A stretch of 56,451 nt of DNA from Clostridia bacterium (GTDB lineage Bacteria > Bacillota > Clostridia > Oscillospirales > CAG-272), in NCBI GenBank assembly GCA_017420755.1, contig JAFQOG010000014.1, positions 1 through 56,451 on the forward strand. The letters are read 5' to 3'. Below the pieces are notes generated by a model, which saw nothing but the letters and a program-made list of their open reading frames with translations, was not told where the DNA came from and did no database searches. Position 1 is the stretch's first letter, and every line of letters starts with the position of its first letter. The position numbers and the translations under genes were made by a program. This document shows, piece after piece, positions 26,508 through 34,966 of this stretch.

Positions 26508-28592
26508 ATGAACAAAAGAAAAAGCTTACGCTCAGCGCTTTGCGCTATTTTTCTAATTGCCTTTTGTGCAATTGGAATGCTTTGTTTATCAGGCTGTGGC
26601 GAATGCGAGGAGCACACCTTCCGTATCGAGCCAAGAACCGCAACCTGTGAAGATGCAGGACTGGTATTTAGATTCTGCGAGGCTTGCGGCTACAACGACG
26701 AGGTTGAGTCCCCTGCTTTAGGACACGACTATTACGATTGGAAAATTCAAACAGAAGCAACATGTCAACACGTTGGAAAAAGAACACGTTATTGCCCACA
26801 GTGCCATACTGAAGAGGAAGAAGAAATTCCTATGCTTCCACACACAACAGAGACTTGGCGTGTAAAGACTAACCCAACAGAAACCGAAATAGGCGTTGCA
26901 GAAGGAGATTGCTCAGTATGTGGTCATCGTTGCACCGCTGATTTGCCTACCTTAAACGAAACCGACTATAAGGTTGATGTTATTGACTCAGAATCCAAAA
27001 CATACACCTACACAATTGATAATTCCGAGGTTCAAGTATATGTTTCCAGTTATGAATTCTTTGAGTATTACGGATATGAGGGAGGCACCGCATATAGAAT
27101 TCGAGCAAAGAAGGAAATTACAACAGAAAAGCTTGTTCTCCCAAGCACATATAATGGCTACCCTGTAGTAACTATTATGGATGGTGGCTTTTTTGGAAGC
27201 CACATTAAAGAGATTGTTATCCCTGAAGGCATTGAAATAATAGAACCTAACGCATTTGAAGGCTGTGAAAACCTTGAAAAGGTTACATTGCCAAGCACAA
27301 TTAAATCGATTGGTAAAAGCATCATTTCATATGAAAGTGGTAGTTCTGCCTTCTCTCTAATCAAAGACATCTATTACAATGGCACTATAGAAAGCTGGTG
27401 CAACATTGAATTTGATAATTCTACAAATCCTATGGGTTCGATGAGTGAAGACGGAAATTTCTATATTTTGAATGAAAATAAGGAATATGACCTGCTCACT
27501 GAAGTTACAATACCAGATTCTATAACCGCTATTCCAAAGCAAATATTCTACAACCTTAAGTCATTAAAGAAGGTTAATTTACACAACAATGTTACCTCTA
27601 TTGGTGTAGAAGCTTTCGCGTCAACCGGCTTGACAAGCATTGTAATTCCAAGTAGTGTTACTTCTATTGGCGATTTCGCATTTTATAATTCTGAGCTTGC
27701 CGAGGTTTCCTTACCAAACGGTATAAAGACTATTACCTATGGTATGTTCTCAAATTGTAAGAATTTAGAGAGCATTACAATTCCTTCAAGTGTTACTCAT
27801 ATAGATGCATCTGCATTCTACGAGTGTGAAAATCTTGCAACCGTTGAAATCAAAACAGACAGTCAGCTTGCTAAGATTTCCAAAAAGGCATTTTATGGTT
27901 GCTATAAAATTACCAGTCTTGTTCTCCCTGCGACATTAGAATACGTTGGAAGCTATGCAATCCCCGGTACTTGCGCAACAATGTACTATATGGGTAATGC
28001 AAATGCATTTGATTATATAGAAGGCAAGAATTTCCTTGAATTCTCAGATTCAACAATTTATTATTATTCTGAAGGTATCCCTACAGATGCTACAAACGAA
28101 TATTGGTATATTAACGATAACGAAATAGCTATTTGGGTTAAGGGTACATTTGCTGCTGGTAAGCAATTTGTATATTCTCACACAAAGACAACCGTTACAG
28201 ACCAATATTGGGGAATGCTAAAGGCTGCAGAAGCACAAGGCATGCTTGAAATGCTCTTCCCATCATCTGAGCTTGGCGAAGAAATGGCAAAGAGACAAAT
28301 TGAGATGATAACAAGTAGTCAAACTAAAGCCGAATATGAAGAAAAGCTATGTGAGTTTAGTAGCGAGACAGGTCAAAACTCCTCATATAAATTCGAGGAC
28401 GGAAAGGTTACAGTTTCTATCAATGGTCAAGTAAATCTTCCTATGGATTACGTTGAGTTTGACAATGTAATTTACGTTTCAGGCAGACCACTTTGCTACA
28501 TTGACACAGAAAACAACTGCATCTATGAGTTAAACGAAACAGAATACAACACCGTTTGGCATTATTACGAAATAGCTTCTAACGAGCAATAA
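26508..28592 (+). CDS. LRR lipoprotein with cysteine-rich CxxC modules
   Basis: This 694-residue surface lipoprotein has a lipobox LSGC with Cys30 as the lipidated residue. Right after come three short modules with paired cysteines: RFCEACGYNDEVESPALGHD, RYCPQCHTEEEEEIPMLPH and DCSVCGHRCTADLPTL, which look like zinc-knuckle or ribbon repeats. BspA-type LRR_5 repeats fill about 205-500 (for example LESITIPSSVTHIDASAFYECENLATV). The last 190 residues have no domain I know. The frame starts at a TTG overlapping the TGGAGG site, so ATG 26508 is chosen. It is divergent from fhs, monocistronic, with a terminator. Function unknown; cell-surface binding is plausible. Confidence 0.85.
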   Translation: MNKRKSLRSALCAIFLIAFCAIGMLCLSGCGECEEHTFRIEPRTATCEDAGLVFRFCEACGYNDEVESPALGHDYYDWKIQTEATCQHVGKRTRYCPQCHTEEEEEIPMLPHTTETWRVKTNPTETEIGVAEGDCSVCGHRCTADLPTLNETDYKVDVIDSESKTYTYTIDNSEVQVYVSSYEFFEYYGYEGGTAYRIRAKKEITTEKLVLPSTYNGYPVVTIMDGGFFGSHIKEIVIPEGIEIIEPNAFEGCENLEKVTLPSTIKSIGKSIISYESGSSAFSLIKDIYYNGTIESWCNIEFDNSTNPMGSMSEDGNFYILNENKEYDLLTEVTIPDSITAIPKQIFYNLKSLKKVNLHNNVTSIGVEAFASTGLTSIVIPSSVTSIGDFAFYNSELAEVSLPNGIKTITYGMFSNCKNLESITIPSSVTHIDASAFYECENLATVEIKTDSQLAKISKKAFYGCYKITSLVLPATLEYVGSYAIPGTCATMYYMGNANAFDYIEGKNFLEFSDSTIYYYSEGIPTDATNEYWYINDNEIAIWVKGTFAAGKQFVYSHTKTTVTDQYWGMLKAAEAQGMLEMLFPSSELGEEMAKRQIEMITSSQTKAEYEEKLCEFSSETGQNSSYKFEDGKVTVSINGQVNLPMDYVEFDNVIYVSGRPLCYIDTENNCIYELNETEYNTVWHYYEIASNEQ

Positions 28593-28611
28593 TTTAAAGC
28601 ATATTAAGAAA

Positions 28612-28645
28612 GCCCACAATGCGACCAGCATTGTGGGTGTTTTCT
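28612..28645 (+). terminator. Terminator of the LRR lipoprotein gene
   Basis: CCCACAATGC (28613-28622) / GCATTGTGGG (28628-28637), a 10-bp stem with a 5-nt loop, followed by TGTTTTCTTT. Confidence 0.85.
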
Positions 28646-28694
28646 TTATTAATAAAAATTCAAGTGAAAAGTGAATAGGTAATAGTGAAGAAGT

Positions 28695-28732
28695 AAAAAT
28701 CGACAAGCTTCTGTCGAAACTTGTCGATTTTT
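28695..28732 (-). terminator. Terminator of tRNA-Arg
   Basis: A 13-bp stem, AAAAATCGACAAG / CTTGTCGATTTTT, with a 12-nt loop. Leftward it follows directly on the CCA end of the tRNA. Confidence 0.75.
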
Positions 28733-28807
28733 GGCCTGCCCGATAGGGGTTGAACCTATGACCTCAAGAGTCGGAGTCTTGCGCGCTATCCACTGTGCCA
28801 CGGGCAG
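28732..28807 (-). tRNA. tRNA-Arg (anticodon CCG)
   Basis: The reverse complement folds as a cloverleaf: acceptor CTGCCCG/CGGGCAG, D arm with AGTGGATA loop (one A-C mismatch in the stem), anticodon stem CAAGA/TCTTG with loop CTCCGAC (anticodon CCG, reading CGG), and T arm ATAGG-TTCAACC-CCTAT. Discriminator G and an encoded CCA (28732-28734) complete it. It stands alone with its own terminator. Confidence 0.95.
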
Positions 28808-28837
28808 AAATTTAAAGACCTGCAATTTTGCAAGTCT

Positions 28838-29848
28838 TTATAAAAATTTAACAAAATTTTTTAGATAATCATCGCTGATGTATTTTTTTACATTTTCAAA
28901 TGGTTCTACAAAATCGCCACTCTCTATTCTTTTTTCAATTCCATCAAAAATATGCCATCGAATGTTTGAAAGAATAGATTTTTCTATCCAATATGAAAAT
29001 TTGGTGTTTGGATTTTTATCCTCAAGCTTTTTCATTTTGATATAAAGCTCAACACCGTCAGAAACGTCATGCCAAAGGTCAACAAAGGCGCAATCAAATT
29101 TCAAATCTGGCATTTTCTTTTTTGCAAAATCAAACGCATCGCTTTTGATAATTTTAATTTTGTCTTTTCTACTAAACTGTGGCAAAATATATTTTTCAAA
29201 CAGGTTGATAACGCTTGAATCTCTTTCAACAATCGTGACTGAGGTAACATCTGATTTTTCGCTCACCATATAAGCGAAATAGCCAATTCCAAGTCCAAAA
29301 ACGCACACATCTCCCGACATTTTCTCAATATGTGGCTTCATCGTTTCAATTTCGTTCGGCTTGATTGCCATCCATTCAACACCATCTTCAAAAACAGTTG
29401 GGAATGAAAATTTTTCACTAAAAAATCCGACCTTGGGAATTTCTCTGTAATCATCTAAAACGTCGATGTCATCGTATATAAAGCCCTCGTATGGCTGATA
29501 CGCTTGATAGCCTAACTCCCAAGTTGAAACCTTTTTGTTTGGAATAACTATGTTTTTAAAATATGGGTTTTCTCTATACTCGCCTGCGTCTAATTTTTTA
29601 ACTGATTTTTTTAAATATTCCCTCTCAAAAAGCTTTGCTTCATCGTCGTCACCACTAAGTGCTGTAGCAAGAAAAAGTGCGAACGAAAGCTCCTCGTTTT
29701 CAGACACTCCCTCAACAATTTCATCCATAATTTCCTTGTTTATAAGACATGGAAATTCGTTCAGATAAGCAGCAACTCCTCTGAAAAGTGCAAAATTTTC
29801 TTGTTTAATTTTTTTTAGTAAATCAATGCTTTTTTGGTCTTTATACAT
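28838..29848 (-). CDS. SAM-dependent methyltransferase-like protein
   Basis: This 336-residue protein is not assigned to a named family. From about residue 180 it has a Rossmann fold resembling class I methyltransferases and spermidine synthases: VCVFGLGIGYFAYMV (glycine loop), VTIVERD (acidic residue at the end of strand 2) and FDCAFVDLWHD. The N-terminal 100 residues are helical. The start at 29848 lies one base after the coaW stop with GAGAAA upstream; the longer frame to 29878 overlaps coaW. Coupling to pantothenate kinase may mean a link with coenzyme A metabolism or be chance. Substrate unknown. Confidence 0.65.
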   Translation of the reverse strand: MYKDQKSIDLLKKIKQENFALFRGVAAYLNEFPCLINKEIMDEIVEGVSENEELSFALFLATALSGDDDEAKLFEREYLKKSVKKLDAGEYRENPYFKNIVIPNKKVSTWELGYQAYQPYEGFIYDDIDVLDDYREIPKVGFFSEKFSFPTVFEDGVEWMAIKPNEIETMKPHIEKMSGDVCVFGLGIGYFAYMVSEKSDVTSVTIVERDSSVINLFEKYILPQFSRKDKIKIIKSDAFDFAKKKMPDLKFDCAFVDLWHDVSDGVELYIKMKKLEDKNPNTKFSYWIEKSILSNIRWHIFDGIEKRIESGDFVEPFENVKKYISDDYLKNFVKFL

Positions 29849-29849
29849 A

Positions 29850-30674
29850 TTATTTCTCAAACGAAGAAAGTGCAGCACCTATAACTGTGCTATACTGCGC
29901 CTTATCGGGGATAATGAAGTTCATATTGAACATTTTGTTTAGGTTGTCAAAGATTTCATTAGCTTGTGAAATTTGAGTTAGGTTACCTGTCAAAACGATA
30001 TCCTTTATTCCATATTGCTTAGATGCAAAATACGAAATCATACCGATTGTTTCAAAAACCATATTGATAATTCCAAGGGCAAGGTCGCCGTTAGTTGCTG
30101 TATCACTGATTTTGCCAAAGTTTGACGCAGTCATATGAGAGCTAAGTCCCATATCCTTCTTTGAAATATCACATATTCTCAAGTCGATGTTTTTTATGTC
30201 TCCCACCTTTGCAAGCTCGTCAATGCTTTCAATTTTGGTGAGGCCAAGGAACTTAGAGGAAAGCCCAACAAGGGTTCCTCCACCAACGCCAGTTCCACCG
30301 AGATATTCCGGCGCTTTGCCACGCTTTGCGTGAACAAGCGCTGTTCCTGTGCCAAGGCTGACAATAATAGCTTCGTCTAAGGATGAGAGGTAAAGTCCAC
30401 CAAGACCTATGCTCTTGAATTCCGGTGTGTGAATGCACTCAAGGCCGTATAGTGGCTTGGAAATATAGGATGAGCCAACACCTGTTATCATAACCTTTTC
30501 AATATCGTTTAAGCCAAGTCCGTTAGTATCAGTAAACTTGCCAAAAGCACCATAAACAGAGGTGATTGGGTCATCTGCTGTTACAAACATAGGCTCAATT
30601 AGCTTCTTATTTTGGTCAAAGCCCACAATTTTAGTTGTGCTACCGCCAATATCAATTCCAATTACTACTCCCAT
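29850..30674 (-). CDS. coaW: Type II pantothenate kinase
   Basis: This kinase catalyses the first step of coenzyme A synthesis. The 274 residues fit the actin-like type II family: phosphate loop GIDIGGSTTKIVGFD, VSLGTGTALVHA and GGTGVGGGTLVGLSSKF. Most Clostridia use type III (coaX); type II is best known from Staphylococcus, where it resists feedback by CoA, but occurs in other Firmicutes. It has AAGGAGG before the ATG, a good promoter at 30714-30742, and couples to a methyltransferase-like gene. Confidence 0.9.
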   Translation of the reverse strand: MGVVIGIDIGGSTTKIVGFDQNKKLIEPMFVTADDPITSVYGAFGKFTDTNGLGLNDIEKVMITGVGSSYISKPLYGLECIHTPEFKSIGLGGLYLSSLDEAIIVSLGTGTALVHAKRGKAPEYLGGTGVGGGTLVGLSSKFLGLTKIESIDELAKVGDIKNIDLRICDISKKDMGLSSHMTASNFGKISDTATNGDLALGIINMVFETIGMISYFASKQYGIKDIVLTGNLTQISQANEIFDNLNKMFNMNFIIPDKAQYSTVIGAALSSFEK

Positions 30675-30713
30675 TGTATCCTCCTTAAGCAGTAATAAAT
30701 TTAACTACATTAT

Positions 30714-30742
30714 ATTTTATCACTTTTATAATAAAAAATCAA
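30714..30742 (-). promoter_or_regulatory. Sigma-A promoter of coaW
   Basis: Leftward TTGATT (30737-30742), 17-nt spacer, TAAAAT (30714-30719). Confidence 0.65.
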
Positions 30743-30745
30743 CAT

Positions 30746-30781
30746 AAAATTAAAACTCGACAGCCAAGAGGCTGCCGAGTT
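30746..30781 (-). terminator. Terminator of the ThuA-Gfo/Idh operon
   Basis: AACTCGACAGCC (30754-30765) pairs with GGCTGCCGAGTT (30770-30781) with one wobble and a 4-nt loop. Leftward it is followed by TTAATTTTATG-type sequence. Confidence 0.75.
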
Positions 30782-30785
30782 AATA

Positions 30786-31811
30786 TTAGTCAAGTGCTAT
30801 TTCATGTCCAAGCTCTGCTGATTTATAAAGAGCATCAAGGATTTTAACCATATTCACGCCTTGTATAGGTGTAAAGTCAGGCTCTGCCTTGCCCTCAATA
30901 ACATCAATAAAATGACGAATATTTAATTCGTGATGAGGTGGACAGTTATAGTCGTCAACTGCCGGCTTGAGCGTAACATTTGTGCCACACTCCTCTGTAA
31001 AGATTTCGAACTTTCTATCTATACCAGACATACGTGAGCCTGCTTTCTCGCCACGAAGCTCAACAAACATTTGGTCATATTCAATATTTGATGCCCAAGA
31101 AAATTCGATTTGCAAGCAAGCACCGTTATCAAAACGTATAAAGCCCATAGCAAGGTCCTCAACATCGGTCTTTGAATATGAGGTATGCGGGAATTTTGAA
31201 TATGTCGAACCGCTAACAGTAACAGGCTTTGGATTGCCCATCAAGTAAATTGCCAAGTCGATAATATGAACACCGAGATCGATAAGTGGTCCACCGCCGG
31301 ATTGTGCCTTGTCAGTAAACCAACCGCCCCAGCCAGGAATGCCACGACGTCTGATCCAACCACAACGACCTGCGTAGATTTCGCCCATCTTATCTTCAGC
31401 AATATATTGCTTTAAGAATTTAGTTGTTGGGCGATAACGATTGTTTCTAATAACCATTAAGGTTTTGCCACTTTCCTCTGCCGCCTTTTTCATCTTCTCT
31501 GCTTCCTCAGCATTTATAGCATCTGGCTTTTCGCAGATAACATTTATACCCTTGTTCAAGGCATAGATTGCGATGATTGAGTGGTAGTTGTTTGGAGTGC
31601 AAATATCAACCGCATCAAGCTCCTCGTTATCAATCATTTCTTGATAGTCAGTATAAAGCTTAGCGTCTGGATATCTTTTGGAAACGGCTTCAAGCTTTTG
31701 CTCGTTTATATCACAAATTGCAACTATTTTAGTGTTTTCGATTTTGTCATAAGCGCCCATATGTGGTCCTTGACAAATTTTGCCTGCGCCTACTATACCT
31801 ATTTTAACCAT
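30786..31811 (-). CDS. Gfo/Idh/MocA-family sugar oxidoreductase
   Basis: This 341-residue NAD(P)-dependent dehydrogenase has the Rossmann loop IGIVGAGKICQGPHMGAY, the catalytic lysine in ICEKPDAI and the DLGVHIIDLA motif with the proton-relay histidine. Members oxidise or epimerise sugars and inositols. Its start overlaps the stop of a ThuA-domain gene, so the two are co-translated. ThuA/Gfo pairs occur in trehalose and other glycoside utilisation through keto-sugars; the substrate here is not known. Confidence 0.88.
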   Translation of the reverse strand: MVKIGIVGAGKICQGPHMGAYDKIENTKIVAICDINEQKLEAVSKRYPDAKLYTDYQEMIDNEELDAVDICTPNNYHSIIAIYALNKGINVICEKPDAINAEEAEKMKKAAEESGKTLMVIRNNRYRPTTKFLKQYIAEDKMGEIYAGRCGWIRRRGIPGWGGWFTDKAQSGGGPLIDLGVHIIDLAIYLMGNPKPVTVSGSTYSKFPHTSYSKTDVEDLAMGFIRFDNGACLQIEFSWASNIEYDQMFVELRGEKAGSRMSGIDRKFEIFTEECGTNVTLKPAVDDYNCPPHHELNIRHFIDVIEGKAEPDFTPIQGVNMVKILDALYKSAELGHEIALD

Positions 31812-32548
31812 TATTTTTCCTCAATTCTTGCAACCCAAGGGCACTCAAGCGGAATGCGTGGGCAAACTGGCGCTGCCCATTTTACTGCGTTTTTAATAAT
31901 TGTTTGAACTGTTGGGTTGTGGAAGGTTGGGAAGGTTTCGTGTCCTGGTTGGAAATAGAACACCTTTCCGTTTTCTCTATGCCATATACAGCCGGAACGG
32001 AACACCTCGCCGCCATTATACCAGCCAACAAGCAAAAGCTTGTCTGGATCAGGAATACCAAATGGCTCACTATATGTTTCCTCAGCCTCAAGCTCAAAAT
32101 ATCTACCCTCAACCCCAGCCATAATTGGATGGTTGTGGTCTAAAATCCAAAGTCTTTCCTTGTCGTTGCTTTCGCGCCAACCAAGGTTACAGGTTGTGCC
32201 CATCAAAAGCTTGAATGGCTTTGAATGGTGTGCAGAGTGAAGGAATACAATTCCCATACCCTCTAAAACTGCATTTTTTACCTTCATAGCGATTTCATCA
32301 GGAACCTCACCATGTCTAACGTGTCCCCACCAAATCATAACGTCTGTATTAGCGAGCAATTCATCGGTAATGCCGGCATTTGGCACAAGCTCACCATTTT
32401 CATCGTGCTGTGCAACGGTTGTAACTTGAATTTCATCTGATCCAAGAAAATCAGCAATTGCGCTATGGATTCCCTTTGGATAAACCTTAGCTACGTTTTC
32501 GTCCTTTAGCTCATGGAAGTTTTCGTTCCAAACTGTAACTCTAATCAT
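31811..32548 (-). CDS. ThuA-domain protein (trehalose utilisation-like)
   Basis: This 245-residue protein has the ThuA class-I-glutamine-amidotransferase-like fold: MIRVTVWNENFHE at the start, MIWWGHVRHGEVPDE, VFLHSAHHSKPFKLLMG in place of the nucleophile elbow, and VFYFQPGHETFPTFHNP. ThuA acts with a Gfo/Idh dehydrogenase on disaccharides in rhizobia; that gene follows directly here. The frame runs up to 32653, but ATG 32548 has AGGAGC upstream and starts the family N-terminus. Promoter at 32600-32628 and a dyad over the transcription start suggest substrate-dependent control. Confidence 0.85.
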   Translation of the reverse strand: MIRVTVWNENFHELKDENVAKVYPKGIHSAIADFLGSDEIQVTTVAQHDENGELVPNAGITDELLANTDVMIWWGHVRHGEVPDEIAMKVKNAVLEGMGIVFLHSAHHSKPFKLLMGTTCNLGWRESNDKERLWILDHNHPIMAGVEGRYFELEAEETYSEPFGIPDPDKLLLVGWYNGGEVFRSGCIWHRENGKVFYFQPGHETFPTFHNPTVQTIIKNAVKWAAPVCPRIPLECPWVARIEEK

Positions 32549-32576
32549 TTTTAAGCTCCTCACTTTTTGCGTGTAA

Positions 32577-32593
32577 TGTAAGCATAACTTACA
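32577..32593. promoter_or_regulatory. Candidate operator of the ThuA operon
   Basis: TGTAAG-CATAA-CTTACA is a 6-5-6 inverted repeat sitting 7 bases past the -10 box of the ThuA promoter, over the expected transcription start. Confidence 0.4.
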
Positions 32594-32599
32594 GAAAAA

Positions 32600-32628
32600 A
32601 TTATACCATATAATACCATACATTTCAA
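32600..32628 (-). promoter_or_regulatory. Sigma-A promoter of the ThuA operon
   Basis: Leftward TTGAAA (32623-32628), 17-nt spacer, TATAAT (32600-32605). Confidence 0.75.
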
Positions 32629-32646
32629 CCCCGTTTGTCAATTTTA

Positions 32647-32675
32647 TTGACAAGCTCTTGATAAAATGTTATTAT
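32647..32675 (+). promoter_or_regulatory. Sigma-A promoter of ung
   Basis: TTGACA (32647-32652), 17-nt spacer, TATTAT (32670-32675). TTGTCAATTTTATTGACAA at 32635-32653 is an inverted repeat that contains this -35 box. Confidence 0.7.
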
Positions 32676-32703
32676 ATATTTAGAAATTTCGACGGAGGGC
32701 ATT

Positions 32704-33378
32704 ATGGTTAATCTTGGAAACGACTGGGACAATATTTTAAGTGATGAATTCAAAAAGGATTATTACTTAAAAATCAGAGAAATTTTAAAATCAGAATACA
32801 GGACACAGGTCATTTTTCCACCTATGTTTGATATTTTTAATGCACTAAAATACACATCTTACAAGGACACAAAGGTTGTTATTTTAGGACAAGACCCATA
32901 CCATGAGGTCGGTCAGGCGCACGGACTTTCCTTCTCTGTGAAAAAAGGTATTAAAATTCCACCGTCACTTGTGAATATATACAAGGAATTAAAAACAGAT
33001 ATCGGAATGGAAATTCCAAGTCACGGAGAGCTTACCTCGTGGGCAAAGCAAGGGGTTTTGCTTTTAAATGCAACTCTCACCGTTCGTCAAGGACAAGCAA
33101 ACAGCCACCAAAATATCGGTTGGTCAATCTTTACTGATGAGGTTATTAAAAAGCTGAATGAAAGAAGCGAGCCACTCGTCTTTATTCTTTGGGGTGGCAA
33201 TGCGCGCTCAAAGAAAAAATACATCACAAACAAAAGCCACTTAATTATTGAATCGGCTCACCCATCGCCTCTTTCGGCTTACAACGGTTTTTTTGGCTCT
33301 CGCCCGTTTTCACGTGCAAATGAGTTTTTAAAAAGCAATGGCGTAAAGGAAATAAATTGGAACAGTGTAAATGAATAA
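32704..33378 (+). CDS. ung: Uracil-DNA glycosylase, family 1
   Basis: This enzyme removes uracil from DNA at the start of base excision repair. The catalytic water-activating motif [18 protein letters not shown] and the minor-groove motif [17 protein letters not shown] are both intact, and 224 residues is the normal length. It is transcribed alone, divergent from the ThuA operon, with ACGGAGGGC before the ATG and a shared terminator with bioY. Confidence 0.96.
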   Translation: MVNLGNDWDNILSDEFKKDYYLKIREILKSEYRTQVIFPPMFDIFNALKYTSYKDTKVVILGQDPYHEVGQAHGLSFSVKKGIKIPPSLVNIYKELKTDIGMEIPSHGELTSWAKQGVLLLNATLTVRQGQANSHQNIGWSIFTDEVIKKLNERSEPLVFILWGGNARSKKKYITNKSHLIIESAHPSPLSAYNGFFGSRPFSRANEFLKSNGVKEINWNSVNE

Positions 33379-33403
33379 AAAGCAGGGTCTTTCGCCCTGC
33401 TTT
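33379..33403. terminator. Bidirectional terminator between ung and bioY
   Basis: AAAGCAGGG (33379-33387) / CCCTGCTTT (33395-33403) with a 7-nt loop, overlapping the last codon of bioY. Confidence 0.82.
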
Positions 33404-33917
33404 ATTCTATTTTCAACCGTCTTTTTAGAGCCTGTGCCGTAAAATACGACAGTACCAAAAGAATCACATCCTTAAATAGATATGGTAATGACATAGTAAT
33501 CAAGGACGTAAAAAACGGAACCCTTCCAACGCATGAATATTGAAGTGTGCCAATAAAATGACATAGAAAAACGCCAAAAATTCCCATAGGTATTTTAAGT
33601 CTTCCTGTTTTTAGTGAGCACAAAATTGCAAGTGGGATAAAGCCCCAAATAAAGCCCCCACTATATCCTATTAGATGAAAGATTCCACCACCAAAATTAG
33701 CAAACACGGGTATTCCAAGAGCGCCAATGAAAATGTAAATAAGTATTGTAATAATTGACTTTTTTGTGCTAAAAAAGTAGCCTAAAAGTCCAATGGCAAA
33801 AATTTGGAGAGTGATTGGAACGCCAAAAACCGTCGGGATAGCAAGTTGAGAAATTATAGACAAAACCGCCACCATCAAGGCAATTTCAACTAAAGACCTT
33901 ATGCCTTTTTTCTTCAT
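33402..33917 (-). CDS. bioY: Biotin transporter BioY (ECF S component)
   Basis: BioY is the substrate-binding membrane subunit for biotin uptake by energy-coupling-factor transporters. The 171 residues form about six helices with the family stretch ALGIPVFANFGGGIFHLIGYSGGFIWGF. It starts one base after the birA stop and is co-transcribed with it. No biotin synthesis genes are present in the window, so the cell may rely on uptake. The shared EcfAAT module would be elsewhere. Confidence 0.93.
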   Translation of the reverse strand: MKKKGIRSLVEIALMVAVLSIISQLAIPTVFGVPITLQIFAIGLLGYFFSTKKSIITILIYIFIGALGIPVFANFGGGIFHLIGYSGGFIWGFIPLAILCSLKTGRLKIPMGIFGVFLCHFIGTLQYSCVGRVPFFTSLITMSLPYLFKDVILLVLSYFTAQALKRRLKIE

Positions 33918-33918
33918 T

Positions 33919-34887
33919 TTACCACCTTTTTATCCTTGCATCACCTGAATTAAAGCTCTTTATGCCATCATCAGTCTTTACTATTAGACTTGCGTCATCA
34001 TCAATATCGACGGCAATTCCTGATGCGATTTTGCCACCAACATCAATCTCGATTTCCTTGCCTAAGATGTTTGATTTTTGCTTATATGCTTTCATATAAT
34101 CTTTTTGCTCAATTTTAGCATAATAGTCAAAAAACATATCAATTATTTCGGCGCAAAGGCGCGATTTATAGCCACAGGGTGCGTCTTTTTCGTAAATTGA
34201 TGTTGCTATTTCTGAAATTTCCGGTGAAAATCCATCGCTTGGTGGCAAGATGTTAATTCCTATACCAATAACAGCATAATCAAGCATTCCGCTCTCAAAA
34301 TTGAGTCCTGCCTCGCAAAGGATTCCTGAAACCTTTTTCTTTCCTATATAAATATCATTCACCCATTTTATCTGAGTTGTCTCTCCACTTGTTTTTTCAA
34401 TAGCCTCTGAAACGGCAACAGCGCCCAAGGTGGTAATTGAAAGTGCATCCCTTGCAAGAACGATTGGTCTCAATATAATCGTCATATAAAGCCCGTTTTC
34501 ACTACTTGAAATAAAGCTTCTACCCATTCTGCCTTTGCCTTGAGTTTGTGATTTAACAATAACAATCGTTCCTTCTGATTCTCCGCTCATTGCTAATTCC
34601 TTGGCGATTCTATTTGAGGAGTCAGCTTCATCATATATTAAAATCTTATGAGGCGATTTTAAATGTACACTTATGCTATCGCTTGTAAAAATATCAACCT
34701 CCTTATTTAATATATAGCCAGAATTAGGACTTGATACAATATCAAAGCATTGTTTTTTTAAGGTGTTTATCGCCTTCCAAACGCTATTTCTGGTAATGCC
34801 AAGCTCTTTTGCAATCTCAGCACCTGATACAGTTTTTCCAATGTTCTTATTAAGTATAAATAGTATTTTATCTTTTATATTATTCAT
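33919..34887 (-). CDS. birA: Biotin-protein ligase / biotin operon repressor BirA
   Basis: This 322-residue protein attaches biotin to carboxylases and, having an N-terminal winged helix (GKTVSGAEIAKELGITRNSVWKAI), is likely also a repressor. The ligase centre has GKGRMGRSFISSSENGLYMTIIL and KWVNDIYIGKKKVSGILCE; the C-terminal SH3-like domain ends FNSGDARIKRW. ATG 34887 follows GAGGGTGACA; the frame extends to 34917 but through the inverted repeat of the leader. No classical BirA operator is seen nearby, but a hairpin covers the ribosome binding site. Confidence 0.94.
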   Translation of the reverse strand: MNNIKDKILFILNKNIGKTVSGAEIAKELGITRNSVWKAINTLKKQCFDIVSSPNSGYILNKEVDIFTSDSISVHLKSPHKILIYDEADSSNRIAKELAMSGESEGTIVIVKSQTQGKGRMGRSFISSSENGLYMTIILRPIVLARDALSITTLGAVAVSEAIEKTSGETTQIKWVNDIYIGKKKVSGILCEAGLNFESGMLDYAVIGIGINILPPSDGFSPEISEIATSIYEKDAPCGYKSRLCAEIIDMFFDYYAKIEQKDYMKAYKQKSNILGKEIEIDVGGKIASGIAVDIDDDASLIVKTDDGIKSFNSGDARIKRW

Positions 34888-34920
34888 TGTCACCCTCGCG
34901 TTTAGACAGGGTGACACCCT
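34888..34920 (-). promoter_or_regulatory. Hairpin leader covering the birA ribosome binding site
   Basis: Leftward, TGTCACCCT (34888-34896 complement side) and AGGGTGACA form 9-bp arms with an 11-nt loop; the 3' arm contains the birA GAGGG site. The upstream AGGGTG (34915-34920) can pair instead with CACCCT, freeing the site. It may be a translational switch or a protein-binding dyad. Confidence 0.4.
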
Positions 34921-34928
34921 GCCTAAAG

Positions 34929-34954
34929 AAAAACCGACACAAAGGTCGGTTTTA
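34929..34954 (-). terminator. Terminator of the LCP-like gene
   Basis: AAAACCGAC (34930-34938) / GTCGGTTTT (34945-34953) with a 6-nt loop, leftward past the stop at 34967. birA lies only 42 bases further, so it is read either by read-through or from an unseen promoter. Confidence 0.75.
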
Positions 34955-34966
34955 ATTTTAATTATT

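Noticed and set aside
34888-34920. Classical BirA operator
   Set aside because: The dyad TGTCACCCT/AGGGTGACA does not resemble the TTGTTAAC/GTTAACAA type bound by Gram-positive BirA.
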